64,000 nt of DNA from NCBI RefSeq assembly GCF_900110025.1, contig NZ_FOCE01000010.1, positions 1 through 64,000 on the forward strand, written 5' to 3'. Position numbers and translations under genes: made by a program. Positions 17,737 through 27,007 of the stretch are shown here, piece by piece. A model generated the notes under the pieces. That model searched no databases, was not told where the DNA came from, and saw only the letters and a program-made list of their open reading frames with translations. Each line of letters begins with the position of its first letter. The stretch's first letter is position 1. The stretch is from Gemmobacter aquatilis. GTDB lineage: Bacteria; Pseudomonadota; Alphaproteobacteria; Rhodobacterales; Rhodobacteraceae.

Positions 17737-19140
17737 ATGAGCGCAGACACCCCCAAATCCTCCGCCAACGCCATGTGGGGCGGGCGTTTCAGCGCCGGGC
17801 CGGATGCCATCATGCAGGCGATCAACGCCTCCATCGGGTTCGACCAGCGGCTTTACGCGCAGGATATTGCCGGTTCGCGCGCCCATGCCGCGATGTTGGC
17901 GGCGCAGGGCATCCTTAGCGATAAAGATGCCGAGGCGATCCGGGAAGGCCTGCTCACGGTGTTGTCAGAGATCGAGGCCGGAAAGTTCGTGTTCCGGGTG
18001 GAACAGGAAGACATCCACATGGCCGTGGAAGCGCGGCTGACCGAGATCGTCGGCGAGGCCGGCAAGCGGCTGCATACGGCGCGCAGCCGCAACGATCAGG
18101 TGGCGGTGGATTTCCGGCTGTGGGTGCGCGACCAGTGCGACGCGGCGATCACCGGGCTGGAGGCGCTGATGCGGGCGTTTCTGGCACAGGCCGAGGCGGG
18201 GGCCGATTGGGTGATGCCCGGCTTCACCCATCTGCAAACCGCGCAGCCGGTGACCTGGGGCCACCATATGCTGGCCTATGTGGAGATGCTGGCGCGGGAT
18301 CGGTCACGCTTCATCGATGCGCGCAAGCGGATGAACGAATGCCCGCTGGGGGCGGCGGCGCTGGCGGGGACATCCTTCCCGATCGACCGGCACATGACGG
18401 CGCAGGCGCTGGGGTTTGACCGGCCGACGGCGAACAGCCTGGACAGCGTGTCGGACCGCGATTTCGCGCTGGAGTTCCTGAGCGCCTCGTCGATCTGTGC
18501 CATGCACCTGAGCCGGTTTGCCGAGGAGCTGGTGATCTGGTCGTCTGCGCAGTTCCGCTTCGTGCGGTTGAGCGACAAGTGGACCACCGGGTCTTCCATC
18601 ATGCCGCAGAAGAAGAACCCCGACGCGGCAGAGCTGCTGCGCGCCAAGCTGGGCCGGATTCTGGGGGCGACGGTGGCGCTGTTCACCGTGATGAAGGGGC
18701 TGGCGCTGACCTATTCCAAGGACATGCAGGAAGACAAGGAACAGGTCTTTGATGCCGCCGATACGCTGATGCTGGCGCTGGCGGCGATGACCGGCATGGT
18801 CAGCGACATGCAGGCGATGGTCGACAACCTGCGCGTGGCGGCGGCCAGCGGCTTTTCCACCGCCACCGATCTGGCCGACTGGCTGGTGCGCGAGTTGGGC
18901 CTGCCGTTCCGCGAGGCGCATCATGTGACCGGCACTTTGGTCGCCATGGCCGAGACCAAGGGCTGCGACCTGCCGGAACTGACGCTTGCGGATATGCAAT
19001 CGGTTTATGCGGGTATCCGCGCCGATGTGTTCGACGTGCTGGGGGTGGTGAACTCCGTCAACTCGCGGCAGTCTTACGGCGGAACCTCGCCGGTTCAGGT
19101 GCGGGCACAGATCGCCCGCTGGAAGGCCACGCTGGCCTGA
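17737..19140 (+). CDS. argH: Argininosuccinate lyase
   Basis: ArgH splits argininosuccinate into arginine and fumarate, the last step of arginine synthesis. The 467-residue protein contains the fumarase/lyase superfamily signature [11 protein letters not shown] at 285-295, including the catalytic serine loop, and [16 protein letters not shown] nearer the N-terminus. The start at 17737 ([18 protein letters not shown]) fits the family. It heads a run argH, two lipoprotein genes, a DUF2834-like gene and lysA on the same strand. Confidence 0.97.
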   Translation: MSADTPKSSANAMWGGRFSAGPDAIMQAINASIGFDQRLYAQDIAGSRAHAAMLAAQGILSDKDAEAIREGLLTVLSEIEAGKFVFRVEQEDIHMAVEARLTEIVGEAGKRLHTARSRNDQVAVDFRLWVRDQCDAAITGLEALMRAFLAQAEAGADWVMPGFTHLQTAQPVTWGHHMLAYVEMLARDRSRFIDARKRMNECPLGAAALAGTSFPIDRHMTAQALGFDRPTANSLDSVSDRDFALEFLSASSICAMHLSRFAEELVIWSSAQFRFVRLSDKWTTGSSIMPQKKNPDAAELLRAKLGRILGATVALFTVMKGLALTYSKDMQEDKEQVFDAADTLMLALAAMTGMVSDMQAMVDNLRVAAASGFSTATDLADWLVRELGLPFREAHHVTGTLVAMAETKGCDLPELTLADMQSVYAGIRADVFDVLGVVNSVNSRQSYGGTSPVQVRAQIARWKATLA

Positions 19141-19170
19141 GCCAGACTGGCGGGAAAGATGGAGAGACCG

Positions 19171-19317
19171 ATGACACGCCTGATCCCGCCGCTGCTGATG
19201 CTGAGCCTGCTTGCCGCCTGTGGCGCCGCAGGTGCCCCCGTGGCCCCCGCCGCCGCCCCTGCCCCGGGGGTTGCCCTGCATGGGCAGGTGAAGGTCGGCG
19301 TCGGCTATTCCGAATGA
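19171..19317 (+). CDS. 48-residue lipoprotein, possible LptM-like protein
   Basis: A very short gene (MTRLIPPLLMLSLLAACGAAGAP) encoding a signal peptide, lipobox LAAC with cysteine 17, and a 31-residue Ala/Pro tail ending VKVGVGYSE. LptM-type lipoproteins, which assist maturation of the LptD lipopolysaccharide translocon, are similarly short, begin with a CGxxGPL-like sequence after the lipid anchor, and in many proteobacteria sit beside argH, dapF or lysA. Here the post-cysteine sequence CGAAGAP only loosely matches, so this is a weak homology call supported mainly by position. A GGAGAG site precedes the start, and its stop overlaps the next start as ATGA. Confidence 0.6.
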   Translation: MTRLIPPLLMLSLLAACGAAGAPVAPAAAPAPGVALHGQVKVGVGYSE

Positions 19318-19550
19318 TCCGGCTGGCGCTGGCCCACACATTGCTGTCGGCTGTGCTGTGCGCCAGCCTGCTGGCGGGCTGCGTCGGCCAGCGGCCCCGT
19401 GCCGGGGTGGATACCGTGATGACCCCGCAGGGGGTGCGCATGGTGCCCCATGCCGGGGTCGGCGTGGGCGGGGTGCGGCTGGGCGTCAACCCGAATGGCG
19501 GGCGCATCGGCACCCGGGTCGGGCCGCTGAATGTGGGCTGGGGGTTCTAG
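19314..19550 (+). CDS. Small putative lipoprotein
   Basis: This 78-residue product has a hydrophobic signal (MIRLALAHTLLSAVLCASLL) and a lipobox LAGC with cysteine 23. The mature part is rich in Gly, Val and Arg (for example GVGVGGVRLGVNPNGG), suggesting short repeated beta strands. No family is recognised. Its ATG overlaps the preceding stop (ATGA) and its stop abuts the next start directly, so the three small genes are probably translated as one unit between argH and lysA. Confidence 0.65.
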   Translation: MIRLALAHTLLSAVLCASLLAGCVGQRPRAGVDTVMTPQGVRMVPHAGVGVGGVRLGVNPNGGRIGTRVGPLNVGWGF

Positions 19551-19868
19551 ATGTCGGCACTGCGCATGGCCTATCTGGCGCTGGCGCTTTGGGGCGCGGT
19601 GCATCCGATGCTGTGGTTTCTGCGCCATATGCGCGACACCGGCACCGGCCTGTCGGGGCTGATCGACGCCTGGTATGTGAACGCCTCGACCACCGGGCTC
19701 ACCTGGGATCTGACGATTGCCGCGCTGACGCTGACGCTGTGGGTGCTGGCGGAAACCTGGGTGCGGCGCAACTGGCTGGCGCTGGTGGCGATACCGGCGA
19801 CGTTCTGCATCGGGGTCAGTTGCGGGTTGCCGCTCTATCTGTTCCTGCGCACGCGGCCCGTGGTGTGA
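19551..19868 (+). CDS. DUF2834-like small membrane protein
   Basis: This 105-residue protein has three predicted membrane helices (about 5-25, 50-68 and 75-97) and the polar loop LSGLIDAWYVNASTTGLTWDLT between the first two. This matches the arrangement of DUF2834 proteins, whose function is unknown. It starts immediately after the stop of the preceding lipoprotein gene and is followed after 69 bp by lysA. Confidence 0.72.
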   Translation: MSALRMAYLALALWGAVHPMLWFLRHMRDTGTGLSGLIDAWYVNASTTGLTWDLTIAALTLTLWVLAETWVRRNWLALVAIPATFCIGVSCGLPLYLFLRTRPVV

Positions 19869-19937
19869 GCGCCCCCTGCGATTGCACGGCGCGGGCGTTC
19901 TGCTATAGGCAGGATAACGGCGGCGAAGGGGCGGGCG

Positions 19938-21203
19938 ATGGATCATTTTCTCTATAAAAACGGCAGCCTCCATGCCGAGGATGTGGCGCTTTCCGAAATC
20001 GCGGCGACGGTGGGCACGCCGTTCTACTGCTATTCCGCCGCGACGCTGACCCGGCATTATCAGTTGTTCAAGGACGCGCTGGCACCGATGCCGAACCTTG
20101 TGTGTTTCGCCATCAAATCGCTGTCCAATGTGGCGGTGCTGAAGCTGCTGGGCGATCTGGGCGCGGGCATGGATGTGGTGTCGGGCGGCGAATATCTGCG
20201 GGCGAAGGCGGCGGGCGTGCCGGGTGACCGGATCGTGTTTTCCGGCGTCGGCAAGACGCGCGAGGAAATGCGGCTGGCGCTGACCGGCGGCATCCGGCAG
20301 TTCAATGTGGAATCCGAGCCGGAGATGCGCGCGCTGTCCGAAGTGGCGGTGTCGCTGGGGGTGAAGGCGCCGATCGCGGTGCGGGTGAACCCCGATGTCG
20401 ATGCGCGCACCCATGAAAAGATCGCCACCGGCAAAAGCGAAAACAAGTTCGGCATCCCCATCGCCCGCGCGCGCGAAGTTTACGCCGAAGCCGCCGCCCT
20501 GCCTGGGCTGGAGGTCGTGGGAATCGACGTGCATATCGGCAGCCAGTTGACCGAGCTGGAGCCGTTCGAGCAGGCTTTCACCAAGGTGGCCGAGCTGACC
20601 GTGGCGCTGCGCGCCGACGGGCATGACATCCGGCGGCTGGATCTGGGTGGCGGCTTGGGCATCCCCTACACAAGATCGAACGAGGCGCCGCCGCTGCCGA
20701 TGGATTACGGCGCGCTGATCGCCCGCACGCTGGGCCATCTGGGCTGCGAGATCGAGATCGAGCCGGGGCGGCTGATTTCCGGCAATTCGGGGGTGCTGGT
20801 TTCGGGCGTCATCTATGTGAAGAATGGCGAGGGGCGCGATTTCCTGATCCTCGATGCGGCGATGAACGATCTGGTAAGACCTTCGATGTATGGTGCCCAT
20901 CACGACATCGTTGCCGTTGCCGAACCCGCCCCCGGCGCGCCGACCCTGCCGTTCGACATTGTGGGCCCGGTCTGCGAAACCGGCGATACCTTTGCCAAGG
21001 CGCGCGAGTTGCCGCTGCTGGCAGAGGGCGATCTGGTGGCCTTCCGCTCGGCCGGGGCTTATGGCGCCGTCATGGCGTCGGAATACAATACAAGGCCCCT
21101 CGTGCCCGAGGTGCTGGTGAAGGGTGATCACTTCGCCGTCATTCGCGCGCGACCGAGCTTTGACGAAATTCTGAAGCGGGATAGCATCCCCGAATGGTTG
21201 TAA
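19938..21203 (+). CDS. lysA: Diaminopimelate decarboxylase
   Basis: LysA decarboxylates meso-diaminopimelate to lysine using pyridoxal phosphate. The 421-residue fold-III enzyme has the Schiff-base lysine K60 in FAIKSLSN, the PLP-phosphate glycine loop LDLGGGLGIPY, and the C-terminal active-site stretch GPVCETGDTFAK followed by GAYGAVMASEYN. Length and motifs are complete. It ends the argH to lysA run; the next gene begins 27 bp later on the same strand. Confidence 0.97.
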   Translation: MDHFLYKNGSLHAEDVALSEIAATVGTPFYCYSAATLTRHYQLFKDALAPMPNLVCFAIKSLSNVAVLKLLGDLGAGMDVVSGGEYLRAKAAGVPGDRIVFSGVGKTREEMRLALTGGIRQFNVESEPEMRALSEVAVSLGVKAPIAVRVNPDVDARTHEKIATGKSENKFGIPIARAREVYAEAAALPGLEVVGIDVHIGSQLTELEPFEQAFTKVAELTVALRADGHDIRRLDLGGGLGIPYTRSNEAPPLPMDYGALIARTLGHLGCEIEIEPGRLISGNSGVLVSGVIYVKNGEGRDFLILDAAMNDLVRPSMYGAHHDIVAVAEPAPGAPTLPFDIVGPVCETGDTFAKARELPLLAEGDLVAFRSAGAYGAVMASEYNTRPLVPEVLVKGDHFAVIRARPSFDEILKRDSIPEWL

Positions 21204-21230
21204 CAGGGCCGCGCTGACGCGGCGGAGGGC

Positions 21231-23684
21231 ATGGCAGACACAAGCTCCCCCGAGGTGATGCGGCGCATCCGTTGGCCCCTGCGGCTGACTTGGGCGGGGC
21301 TTTGGGCTGAACGCCTGTCGCGTGCCTTCTGGCCGCTGTGGTCGGTGCTGCTGGCCACACTGGCGGTGCTGGCCTTCGGCGTGCCCGACATGCTGCCGCT
21401 GGAGGCCGCCTGGGCGCTGCTGGTTGCGGCGGTGGCGGGCGGGCTGTGGTCGGTCTGGCACGGGGCGCGGCAGTTCCGGCGCCCCCGGCGGGCCGAGGCG
21501 CTGGCGCGGCTGGATGCCTCGCTGCCGGGGCAGCCGATTTCAGCTCTGGCCGATGATCAGGCCATTGGCAGCACCGATCCAGCCTCGGTTGCCGTTTGGC
21601 AGGCGCATCGCAGTCGCATGGCGGCGCGGGCGGCGCAGGCCCGCGCGGTGCGCCCCGATCTGCATCTGGCGCCGCGCGACCCCTTCGGGCTGCGCTATCT
21701 GGCGCTGACGGCGCTGGTGGTGGCGCTGATGTTCGGCTCGCTGTGGCGGGTTGCCGCGGTCGGCGGGCTGGCGCCCGGTTCGGCCGAAGCGATGAAGGCC
21801 GGCCCGACCTGGGAAGGCTGGGCGCAGCCGCCGCTGCATACCGGCAAACCGGCGCTTTACCTGAACGACATTCCCGCCGGGCCACTGAGCCTGCCGAAAG
21901 GCACGCGGGTGCAAGTGCGGCTCTATGGCCCGGTTGGCGCGCTGACGCTGAGCGAGACGGTATCGGGGGCAACCACGCCGCCCCCCGCCTCGGATCTCGC
22001 GCAGAAGTTCGAGGTGATGCAGGACGGCGCGGTGGCGATCAACGGCACGGGCGGGCGGGTGTGGCAGGTGGTGGCCCTGCCCGATCATGCGCCGAAAATC
22101 CGGGTGACCGGCGCGGTGACGCGCGAGCGGGATGGCAAGATGCGCCTGCCCTTCGCGGTGGAGGATGACCATGGCGTGACCGGCGGCAGCGCCACGGTGA
22201 CGCTGGATCTGCCGCAGGTGACGCGGGCTTATGGGTTGGCGATGGAGCCCGAGCCGCGCGACCCTCTGGTGCTGGACCTGCCGCTGCCGATCAGCGGCAA
22301 CCGCGCGACCTTCGAGGAGGCATTGGTCGAAGACATCTCGCAGCATCCTTTCGCCAATCTGCCGGTGGAGATCCGGCTGAGCGCGACCGATGCGATGGGC
22401 CAGACGGGCAATGCCGAGGTGGTGAAGGTGGTGCTGCCCGGCAAACGGTTCTTCGACCCGCTGGCGGCGGCGATCATCGAGTTGCGCCGCGATCTGCTGT
22501 GGAACCGCGCAGGCGCGCCGCGGGTGGTGCAGATCTTCCGGGCGATCACCCATCTGCCCGAGGGGCTGGTGCGGGATGAGAAGACCTTCGCGCGGCTGCA
22601 GGCGGCGCTGGCGCGGCTGGATGCCGATGCGGCAAGCCTAGCGCCCAAGCTGCGTGACGAGCTGGCGGCTGAGCTGTGGCAGATCGCGCTGCTGGTCGAA
22701 GAAGGCGATCTCGCCTCGGCCCGCGCGCGGCTGCAACGCGCGCAGGACCGGCTGAACGAGGCGATCCGCAACGGCGCCGACCCTGCCGAAATCCAGAACC
22801 TGATGGACGAGCTGCGCGAGGCGACCCGGGATTACTTGCAGATGCTGGCCGATCAGGCGCAGCGCAATCCCGACCGCGACATGGCCGAAAACCAGCAGCG
22901 GATGGAAATGACCGGCGACCAGATTCAGGAGATGATGGATGAAATCCAGCGTCTGCTGGAGGAAGGCAAGATGGACGAGGCCGCGCAGGCCATGGCCATC
23001 TTGCAGCAATTGCTGGAGAATATGCAGATCACCGAAGGCGGCAGTGGCGGTCAGGGCGGCCCCACCATGCCGGGCATGGGCGAATTGCAGGACACGCTGC
23101 GCGACCAGCAAGGCCTGTCGGACGAGGCGTTCCGCGAGCTGCAGCAGGGCGACAGCGGCCAGCAACCCGGGCAGGAGCCGGGCGAAGGCGGCACGCTGGC
23201 CGACCGGCAGGGCGCCTTGCAGAACCAGCTGGACCGGCTGAATGGCGACCGCCTGCCCGGCGCAGGCACCGAAAAGGGCGAGGCCGGGCGGCAGGCGCTG
23301 GACGAGGCGGAACGCGAGATGCAAGAGGCCGAACGGGCCCTGCGCGACGGTGATCTGTCCGGCGCGCTGGACCGGCAGGCCGAGGCGATGGACCGGATGC
23401 GCGACGGGATGCGCGCGCTGGGCGATGCGCAGGCAGAACAGCAGCGGCAGGAACAGGGCGACGGTCAGGCGCAGGGCCGGTCTGATCCGGGCAACCAGCG
23501 CGACCCGCTGGGCCGCCAGCAGGGCGAAGCCGGGCGGATCGGATCGGACCGGAACCTCTTGCAGGGGCAGGATGTCTATCGCCGCGCGCAGGATCTGCTG
23601 GACGAGATCCGCCGCCGCGCGGGCGAACAGCAACGCGCGGAAACCGAACGCGATTACCTCAAGCGGTTGCTCGACCTGTTCTGA
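21231..23684 (+). CDS. TIGR02302-family (DUF4175) membrane protein
   Basis: An 817-residue protein with two hydrophobic segments near the N-terminus (about 25-70), another near 160-180, and then a long soluble part. Residues about 430-620 are helical and charged. The final 200 residues are strongly enriched in Gln, Gly, Asp and Arg, with recurring units such as RQGALQNQLDRLNG, ending in a helical RRRAGEQQRAETERDYLKRLLDLF. This matches the alphaproteobacterial TIGR02302 family of unknown function, thought to be envelope-associated. Its stop codon lies within a 15-bp tandem duplication. Confidence 0.88.
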   Translation: MADTSSPEVMRRIRWPLRLTWAGLWAERLSRAFWPLWSVLLATLAVLAFGVPDMLPLEAAWALLVAAVAGGLWSVWHGARQFRRPRRAEALARLDASLPGQPISALADDQAIGSTDPASVAVWQAHRSRMAARAAQARAVRPDLHLAPRDPFGLRYLALTALVVALMFGSLWRVAAVGGLAPGSAEAMKAGPTWEGWAQPPLHTGKPALYLNDIPAGPLSLPKGTRVQVRLYGPVGALTLSETVSGATTPPPASDLAQKFEVMQDGAVAINGTGGRVWQVVALPDHAPKIRVTGAVTRERDGKMRLPFAVEDDHGVTGGSATVTLDLPQVTRAYGLAMEPEPRDPLVLDLPLPISGNRATFEEALVEDISQHPFANLPVEIRLSATDAMGQTGNAEVVKVVLPGKRFFDPLAAAIIELRRDLLWNRAGAPRVVQIFRAITHLPEGLVRDEKTFARLQAALARLDADAASLAPKLRDELAAELWQIALLVEEGDLASARARLQRAQDRLNEAIRNGADPAEIQNLMDELREATRDYLQMLADQAQRNPDRDMAENQQRMEMTGDQIQEMMDEIQRLLEEGKMDEAAQAMAILQQLLENMQITEGGSGGQGGPTMPGMGELQDTLRDQQGLSDEAFRELQQGDSGQQPGQEPGEGGTLADRQGALQNQLDRLNGDRLPGAGTEKGEAGRQALDEAEREMQEAERALRDGDLSGALDRQAEAMDRMRDGMRALGDAQAEQQRQEQGDGQAQGRSDPGNQRDPLGRQQGEAGRIGSDRNLLQGQDVYRRAQDLLDEIRRRAGEQQRAETERDYLKRLLDLF

Positions 23685-23705
23685 ACCGGGCTGTTCTGAA
23701 CCGGG
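23676..23705. repeat. 15-bp tandem duplication across a stop codon
   Basis: CTGTTCTGAACCGGG occurs twice head to tail, at 23676-23690 and 23691-23705. The first copy contains the last Leu-Phe codons and TGA stop of the TIGR02302-family gene; the second copy is untranslated. This looks like a recent slip duplication with no effect on the protein. Confidence 0.85.
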
Positions 23706-23721
23706 TCACATGGCGACAGGC

Positions 23722-24519
23722 TCAGCCCTGCACCAACGCGAGCGCCTTGCGCACCACCCCATCCAGCCCCATGCGCAGCGAATCGACGATCTGGACATAG
23801 GCTTTCAGCACCCCCGCCAAAGCGGGCACCTTCTGCGTCAGCCCCGGAGCCAGCACGTAAAGCGCCACCAGCGCCACAGCCAGCAGAACCATCGCGGCAA
23901 AACCGCTGCGGAACGCATTGCGCGCCGCCTCGATATCGGCCACCGGCACATGATCGAGCAGCGTGTTGTCCCGGTCCGATGGGCGCAGGGTGGAGTTGAT
24001 TTCTTCGATATCCGGCAGAAGGTCGCGGCCCTTTGGAACGCTGATGGGGGCGGAAGCTTCGTCCTCGATCGCTTTCAGCGCCGCAAGACGGCGGGCCGAG
24101 GGGCTGACCGCGACGGCAGGCGCTGCCATGTCCAGCCCCAGCTCGCCCTGCATCTCCAGCGGGCGCGGCTCTTCGCGCGACCGGGCCTGCACCTCGCGCT
24201 CCGCCTCTTCGCGCAGCACGGCCAGCAGGCTTTCATCCACCGCCCGGCGGGCACGGGGCGGCGGTGCATCGGCAGGCGCAGACTCGGCCCCGGGCAGATC
24301 GGCGAGCAGTTCCTCGGGCAGCGGCGCCTCTTCCGGCTCCTCTTCCGGGAGCGGCGGCTCGAACAGCGCGGCCTCCTCCTCCTCCTCGGCGATCAGATAA
24401 GGTGCGCGCTGAAACCACGCATGGCCACAGCTGGAGCACTGCACATCGCGCCCGTCCTCGGGGATGGCATCCTCCGGCACTTCATATTGCGCATCACAAT
24501 TCGGGCATATCAGCCGCAT
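23722..24519 (-). CDS. MJ0042-type zinc-ribbon membrane protein
   Basis: This 265-residue protein starts with a zinc ribbon, C5-P-N-C8 and C28-S-S-C31 (MRLICPNCDAQYEVPEDAIP), of the MJ0042 type common in alphaproteobacteria and myxobacteria. A long acidic, Pro/Glu-rich linker follows (about 45-180), then one transmembrane helix at about 205-225 (MVLLAVALVALYVLAPG) and a short C-terminal tail. The start at 24519 places the zinc ribbon at the N-terminus. It diverges from ftsE; its partner is unknown, and a regulatory or assembly role is only a guess. Confidence 0.82.
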   Translation of the reverse strand: MRLICPNCDAQYEVPEDAIPEDGRDVQCSSCGHAWFQRAPYLIAEEEEEAALFEPPLPEEEPEEAPLPEELLADLPGAESAPADAPPPRARRAVDESLLAVLREEAEREVQARSREEPRPLEMQGELGLDMAAPAVAVSPSARRLAALKAIEDEASAPISVPKGRDLLPDIEEINSTLRPSDRDNTLLDHVPVADIEAARNAFRSGFAAMVLLAVALVALYVLAPGLTQKVPALAGVLKAYVQIVDSLRMGLDGVVRKALALVQG

Positions 24520-24547
24520 CTGTCCCCGCCCCACCGATTTACGGCTT

Positions 24548-24570
24548 GTTGCTCAACCGTTTGTAGCAAC
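24548..24570. promoter_or_regulatory. Inverted repeat between zinc-ribbon gene and ftsE
   Basis: GTTGCT (24548-24553) and AGCAAC (24565-24570) form a perfect 6-bp inverted repeat with an 11-bp spacer in the 168-bp divergent gap. A weak plus-strand -35/-10 pair, TTGTTG at 24547 and CATAAC at 24571 with an 18-bp spacer, overlaps it. It could serve either divergent gene; evidence is positional only. Confidence 0.25.
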
Positions 24571-24687
24571 CATAACCTTTAATTCCAAGCGTTGCACAGT
24601 CAGGAAATTTCGCCTAGGCCCGGCCTGCCCGTTGAAAGCGCCGCGCCGCTGGGCGATTGTGCGGCGCAGGTGCGCGAGAGGCAGACC

Positions 24688-25359
24688 GTGATAGCTTTCG
24701 AGAATGTGGCCTATAACTATGGCGGGGGGGAACTTCTCTCCGACATGTCCTTGCGTCTGGCGCCGGGATCGTTTCATTTCCTGACCGGGCCATCCGGTTC
24801 GGGCAAATCGACCTTCCTCAAGCTCTGCTATGCCGAGCTGAAGCCCACGGCGGGCCATGTCACGCTGTTCGACCGCGAAGTGCGCACGCTGGCGCGCGAT
24901 GATGTGGCGCAGATGCGGCGCCGGATCGGGGTGGTGCATCAGGATTGCCAGTTTCTGGATCACCTGCCGCTGGCCGCCAATGTCACCCTGCCGCTGACGG
25001 TCTCGGACCGCGAGGTCAGCCCCGAGGATGTCGGCGATCTGCTGGGCTGGGTCGGCCTGCGGCATCTGGCCGATGCCCTGCCGCCGCAGCTTTCGGGGGG
25101 CGAGCGGCAGCGGGCGGCGGTGGCGCGGGCGGTGATCATCGGGCCGGATGTGATTCTGGCCGACGAGCCGACCGGCAACCTGGATTGGGAACTGTCGCTG
25201 CGGCTGCTGAAACTGCTGGTGGAGCTGAACCGCATGGGCAAGACCATCGTCGTGGCGACGCATGACATGAACCTGATCCGGCAGACAAAATCGCAGGTCG
25301 CCGCACGGGTGCTGCGCATCCAGAACCGCCGCATCCAGCTTGCGGGGGCCGATCTGTGA
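24688..25359 (+). CDS. ftsE: Cell-division ATP-binding protein FtsE
   Basis: FtsE is the ATPase of the FtsEX complex, which regulates peptidoglycan hydrolysis at the septum. The 223-residue ABC protein has Walker [10 protein letters not shown] at 34-42, signature LSGGERQ at 135-141 and Walker B VILADEP at 155-161, then the TGNLD stretch. The GTG at 24688 ([13 protein letters not shown]) is preferred over an ATG 96 bp upstream because it gives the conserved N-terminus and follows GAGAGG. The stop overlaps the ftsX GTG start as GTGA. Confidence 0.94.
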   Translation: MIAFENVAYNYGGGELLSDMSLRLAPGSFHFLTGPSGSGKSTFLKLCYAELKPTAGHVTLFDREVRTLARDDVAQMRRRIGVVHQDCQFLDHLPLAANVTLPLTVSDREVSPEDVGDLLGWVGLRHLADALPPQLSGGERQRAAVARAVIIGPDVILADEPTGNLDWELSLRLLKLLVELNRMGKTIVVATHDMNLIRQTKSQVAARVLRIQNRRIQLAGADL

Positions 25360-26252
25360 CGCGCTTTTTCACGCTTTTGCTGCATGGCGACCGCCACGCC
25401 GACCGGGTGGTGCCACCGACCGGGCACACCGCCTGGCTGACCAGCTTCACCGCCGGCGCGATGACCTTTCTGGCGGTGTTCGCGCTGGCGCTGAGCCTGG
25501 CCTCGGGGCGCATGGCGGATCGCTGGTCCGATGCGCTGGCGCGCACGGCGACGGTGCGCATCTCTGCCCCCGCCGATCAGCTGGATTTCCAGACCCGCGC
25601 GGTGCTGGATGTGCTGGCCACCACGCCCGGCGTGGAAAGCGCCCGCGCGATGACGGATGAGGAACAGCGCAAGCTGCTGGAGCCGTGGTTCGGCCCCGAT
25701 CTGCCGGTGGATGCCCTGCCGATCCCGCGACTGGTGGAGCTGACCGAGGCGTCGGACGGGTATGACAGCGAGGGCCTGCGCCAGCGTCTGGCAGCCGAGG
25801 CGCCGGGCGCGGTGCTGGACGATCACACCCGCTGGCGCCGCCCGCTGGCCACCGCCGCCGGGCGGCTGCGGCTGCTGGGCCTTGCGTCGATCCTGCTGAT
25901 CGGGGTGACCATGGCGGCGATGATCACGCTGGCCGCCAATGCCTCGCTGGCCGCCAATGCGCAGGTGATTCAGGTGCTGCGGCTGGTCGGGGCGCGCGAC
26001 ACCTATATCGTGCGCGCCTTCGTGCGCCGCTTCACCTTCCGCGCGCTGGCCGGATCGGCGGCGGGGGCGCTGGCGGCGATGATCGGCGTGGCGCTGCTGC
26101 CGTCGGCCGATGCGGCGGGCGGCTTTCTGACCGGGCTGGGCTTCACCGGCTGGGGCTGGCTGCTGCCCTTGGCCCTGCCGCTGCTGGCCGCCCTCGTCGC
26201 CTTCTTCGCCACCCGCACCGCCGCCTTCCAGAAACTGAAGGAGCTGCCCTGA
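25356..26252 (+). CDS. ftsX: Cell-division protein FtsX
   Basis: This 298-residue membrane subunit of FtsEX has the expected four-helix topology. Helix 1 is near 25-48, a periplasmic domain spans about 50-165, and three C-terminal helices lie near 170-200, 225-250 and 260-285, with the FtsX core region around [16 protein letters not shown]. It starts with GTG overlapping the ftsE stop, and its own stop overlaps the ATG of the acyltransferase gene, indicating a tightly coupled three-gene unit ftsE-ftsX-plsC. Confidence 0.92.
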   Translation: MTRFFTLLLHGDRHADRVVPPTGHTAWLTSFTAGAMTFLAVFALALSLASGRMADRWSDALARTATVRISAPADQLDFQTRAVLDVLATTPGVESARAMTDEEQRKLLEPWFGPDLPVDALPIPRLVELTEASDGYDSEGLRQRLAAEAPGAVLDDHTRWRRPLATAAGRLRLLGLASILLIGVTMAAMITLAANASLAANAQVIQVLRLVGARDTYIVRAFVRRFTFRALAGSAAGALAAMIGVALLPSADAAGGFLTGLGFTGWGWLLPLALPLLAALVAFFATRTAAFQKLKELP

Positions 26253-26986
26253 TGCGCCGCATCCTGCCGCTGCAATGGCTGCTGTCGCTGGTCTTCATCA
26301 TCCAGATGTATCTGGTGATGACGCTGATCGGGATCTTCTACCTGATCCCGGCGCTGATCGACCGGCGGTTCGCGCAGGCCGCCTGCCGGCATTTCTGCAT
26401 CTATGTGCGCGAATCGCTGCATGTGATCTGCGGGCTGCGCAGCGAAACGCGGGGCACGGTGCCGCAGGACGAGGTGCTGATTGCCGCGAAGCATCAAAGC
26501 TTTCTCGACATCATCCTGATCTTCGCCGCCGTGCCGCGCGGCAAGTTCGTGATGAAGAAAGAGCTGCTGCGCGCGCCGGTGCTGGGCTGGTATGCCACGC
26601 GCATCGGCTGTGTCGCGGTCGATCGCAGCAAGCGGGGCGGCGCGATCAGCAAGATGGTGGCGGATGTGAAATCCACGGCGGGCCTGCCGGGGCAACTGAT
26701 CATCTATCCGCAGGGCACGCGGGTCGCGCCGGGGGTGAAGGCGCCCTACAAGGTGGGCACGGCGCTGCTGTATCACCAGCTGAAGCAGGATTGCGTGCCG
26801 GTGGCGACCAATGTCGGGCTGTTCTGGCCCAAGCGCAGCATCCTGCGCAAACCGGGGGTGGCGGTGATCGAGTTCCTGCCGCGCATCCCGCCGGGGCAAA
26901 GCCATGGCAGCTTCATGGCGCGGCTGGAGGCCGAGGTGGAGGCCGCCTCGGATGCGTTGCTGGTCGAGGCGCAACAGGCGCGCTGA
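26252..26986 (+). CDS. plsC: 1-acyl-sn-glycerol-3-phosphate acyltransferase (PlsC family)
   Basis: A 244-residue membrane-associated acyltransferase with an N-terminal hydrophobic helix (about 8-35). Its catalytic HX4D motif is H81-QSFL-D86, with YPQGTR further on, as in PlsC, which acylates lysophosphatidic acid to phosphatidic acid. The precise acceptor is inferred. It overlaps ftsX by one base (ATGA), so phospholipid synthesis is genetically tied to the divisome transporter here. A second, more distant acyltransferase lies at 44956-45810. Confidence 0.9.
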   Translation: MRRILPLQWLLSLVFIIQMYLVMTLIGIFYLIPALIDRRFAQAACRHFCIYVRESLHVICGLRSETRGTVPQDEVLIAAKHQSFLDIILIFAAVPRGKFVMKKELLRAPVLGWYATRIGCVAVDRSKRGGAISKMVADVKSTAGLPGQLIIYPQGTRVAPGVKAPYKVGTALLYHQLKQDCVPVATNVGLFWPKRSILRKPGVAVIEFLPRIPPGQSHGSFMARLEAEVEAASDALLVEAQQAR

Positions 26987-27007
26987 GGCGCGCGCCCGTA
27001 AGCCGGT

